Source of the DNA: Burkholderia ubonensis
GTDB lineage: Bacteria > Pseudomonadota > Gammaproteobacteria > Burkholderiales > Burkholderiaceae
Assembly: GCF_902833085.1 (NCBI RefSeq)
Contig: NZ_CADFEB010000002.1
Coordinates: 620,001 to 684,000, forward strand
Reading direction: 5' to 3'
DNA: 64,000 nucleotides
Shown here: positions 62,673 through 64,000 of the stretch, piece by piece
Numbering within the stretch: position 1 is the first letter of the stretch
Layout: the number at the start of each line of letters is the position of its first letter
The notes under the pieces: generated by a model
Databases searched by the model: none
Told to the model about the DNA's origin: nothing
Seen by the model: the letters and a program-made list of their open reading frames with translations, nothing else
Translations under genes and position numbers: made by a program

Positions 62673-62696
62673 TTTCGAGGGGGGCGTGTCTATACT
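62668..62696 (+). promoter_or_regulatory. Candidate promoter of the regulator-iolG arm
   Basis: TATACT (62691-62696) is a good -10; at 17 bases upstream is TTCCAT (62668-62673), a weak -35 that lies within the right half of the GGAA-N6-TTCC palindrome. The regulator's ATG is about 70 bp downstream. Confidence 0.45.
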
Positions 62697-62764
62697 CGGT
62701 TCACGAAGGAGACGACACAACCCGGCGCGGGCGGCCCCGCCGCGCCTTGCGAGCCGACCATCCC

Positions 62765-63655
62765 ATGCAAGACGATTCCACTCCCGATGCCGCCGCCGCG
62801 CCCGACGTTGATGCGCTGCTGCGGCGCATCACCGACGCCTACGATTCGCTGCCGCGCCAATTGAAGAGCATCGCGTCGTACATCGACGAGCACCGCGCGA
62901 GCGTGATGATGGACCGCACGAGCGACATCGCCGAGCGCTGCGGCGTGCATCCGTCCGCGGTCGTGCGCTTCGCGCAGCGCTTCGGCTTTTCCGGCTTTTC
63001 GGACCTGCAGGCGGTGTTCAGGCACGCGTACACGGGCCAGAACCCGACCGCGCAGAGCTACCAGCAGCGCATCCGCCGGCTGATCGACGAGACGGCCGGC
63101 CCGCTGTCGGGCGGCTCGGTCGCGCGCGAGTTCATCGACGCGTCGCGCGCGGGGCTCGACGAGCTCGCGGCCGGCCTCGACGACGGCCAGTTCGACGCGG
63201 CGGTGACGATGCTCGAGCGCGCCGAGAACATCTACGTGATCGGCGTGCGCCGCTCGTTCCCGGTCGCGAGCTACATCGTGTATGCGCTGCAACATACGGC
63301 CAAGCGCGTGCATCTCGTGTCCGGCCTCGGCGGGATGTATCGCGAGCAGATCCGCAGCGTGCGCAAGGGCGACGTCGTGATCGCGATCAGCTTCGCGCCG
63401 TACGGCAAGGAAACCCAGTACTGCCTGCGGGCGGCGCGCCACAACCATGCGCAGACGCTGGTGATCACCGACAGCCGCCTGTCGCCGCTCGTGCGCGACG
63501 CGGGCGCCCATTTGCTGGTGAAGGAGGGGAGCGCGTTCGCGTTCCGTTCGCTGACCAGCACGATCTGCCTGTGCCAGGCGCTGTTCATCGCGCTCGCGTA
63601 CCGGCTGGAATTGAACGTAGAAGAAGCGAAAGAGACTGGAGGATACGATGACTGA
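62765..63655 (+). CDS. MurR/RpiR-family regulator (IolR-like)
   Basis: Starting at ATG 62765 the 296-residue protein has an N-terminal RpiR helix-turn-helix (about residues 15-90, with RTSDIAERCGVHPSAVVRFAQRFGFSGF). A SIS sugar-phosphate-binding domain follows (about 135-260, with IYVIGVRRSFPVASYI and DVVIAISF). Inositol clusters of proteobacteria are commonly repressed by such regulators, released by an inositol-pathway intermediate. Its 3' end overlaps iolG by eight bases, so regulator and dehydrogenase are one transcript. The frame stays open upstream to 62627, but that would run through the promoter. Confidence 0.9.
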   Translation: MQDDSTPDAAAAPDVDALLRRITDAYDSLPRQLKSIASYIDEHRASVMMDRTSDIAERCGVHPSAVVRFAQRFGFSGFSDLQAVFRHAYTGQNPTAQSYQQRIRRLIDETAGPLSGGSVAREFIDASRAGLDELAAGLDDGQFDAAVTMLERAENIYVIGVRRSFPVASYIVYALQHTAKRVHLVSGLGGMYREQIRSVRKGDVVIAISFAPYGKETQYCLRAARHNHAQTLVITDSRLSPLVRDAGAHLLVKEGSAFAFRSLTSTICLCQALFIALAYRLELNVEEAKETGGYDD

Positions 63656-64000
63656 CCAACGGGCGACCCTCGACGTCGCCGTGTTCGGCGCGGGCCGGAT
63701 CGGCCGCATACACGCAGGCAACCTCGCGCGCCAGCCGGGCGTGCGGCTCAAGTACGTCGTCGACGTGAACCGGGCGGCCGCCGACGCGCTCGCCGCACAG
63801 CACGGCGCGCTTGCGGTCGATCGCGACGCGGCGCTCGGCGATCCGACGGTGGGCGCGAGCGTCGTCTGCTCGAGCACCGACACGCACGCGGACCTGATCC
63901 TGCAGTCGGCCGCGGCGGGCAAGCACGTGTTCTGCGAGAAGCCGGTCGACCTGAGCGTCGAGCGGGCCCGCGCGTGCGAGCGGGCGGTCGCGCAGGCGGG
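63648..64000 (+). CDS. iolG: Inositol 2-dehydrogenase IolG, N-terminal part
   Basis: The gene begins at ATG 63648, inside the end of the regulator gene with GGAGG eight bases upstream, and runs off the right edge. The 117 visible residues form a Gfo/Idh/MocA Rossmann domain: nucleotide motif FGAGRIGRIHAGN and the CEKPVDL block with the catalytic lysine region. In this context it is the NAD-dependent myo-inositol 2-dehydrogenase that makes 2-keto-myo-inositol, the substrate of IolE. Confidence 0.92.
   Translation, partial: MTDQRATLDVAVFGAGRIGRIHAGNLARQPGVRLKYVVDVNRAAADALAAQHGALAVDRDAALGDPTVGASVVCSSTDTHADLILQSAAAGKHVFCEKPVDLSVERARACERAVAQA

Overview
The window is GC-rich and almost entirely coding. 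Gene content (cellulose operon with bcsE/F/G, inositol catabolism with an RpiR-type regulator, two-partner secretion, GlnS, AlaS, an AtuA-family protein) points to a beta-proteobacterium of the genus Burkholderia, probably a main-chromosome segment. This is inference from gene content and codon usage; no rRNA or tRNA gene is present to confirm it. No CRISPR array, prophage or insertion sequence was seen.

Left part (1-9.4 kb): the tail of an AtuA-family gene and its small partner, two orphan envelope proteins, then a divergent lipid module. An acyltransferase and a CdsA-like gene read left. A CDP-alcohol phosphatidyltransferase, a hydrolase-methyltransferase fusion, a PAP2-dual-specificity-phosphatase fusion and a small membrane protein read right. 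Apart from the acyltransferase and the last gene this matches the poorly understood ynbABCD genes of E. coli.

Cellulose region (9.4-25.9 kb): a GAF-GGDEF diguanylate cyclase diverges from one long bcs operon in the order bcsB-Z-C-E-F-Q-A-G-R. Most genes overlap by four bases. BcsA carries a PilZ domain and BcsE an RxGD c-di-GMP site; BcsG predicts phosphoethanolamine modification of the polymer.

Middle (26-41 kb): an acid phosphatase/phospholipase C-type lipoprotein and a di-haem peroxidase are separated by a PhoB-box-like array. Then come a 17 kDa-antigen-like protein, a Nudix hydrolase, glnS, a small glycine-zipper lipoprotein, an RBBP9-type hydrolase, an L,D-transpeptidase coupled to an exported protein, a CoA-transferase, alaS, and a divergent LysR/MFS pair.

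41-46.5 kb holds a two-partner secretion system whose exoprotein ends in many GLUG repeats. 46.7-53.6 kb holds a Nudix hydrolase, a thioesterase, a LivHMGF-type ABC transporter without a binding protein, an SDR, a gene-free stretch of about 790 bp with a long inverted repeat, and a small exported protein.

The right end (53.7-64 kb) is an inositol regulon. Seven genes read left (binding protein, permease, ATPase, iolC fusion, iolD, iolE, iolB); an RpiR-type regulator and iolG (cut by the window edge) read right. A GGAA-N6-TTCC palindrome lies in the divergent promoter region. Together they import myo-inositol and process it to dihydroxyacetone phosphate and malonate semialdehyde; the last enzyme (IolA) is not in the window.
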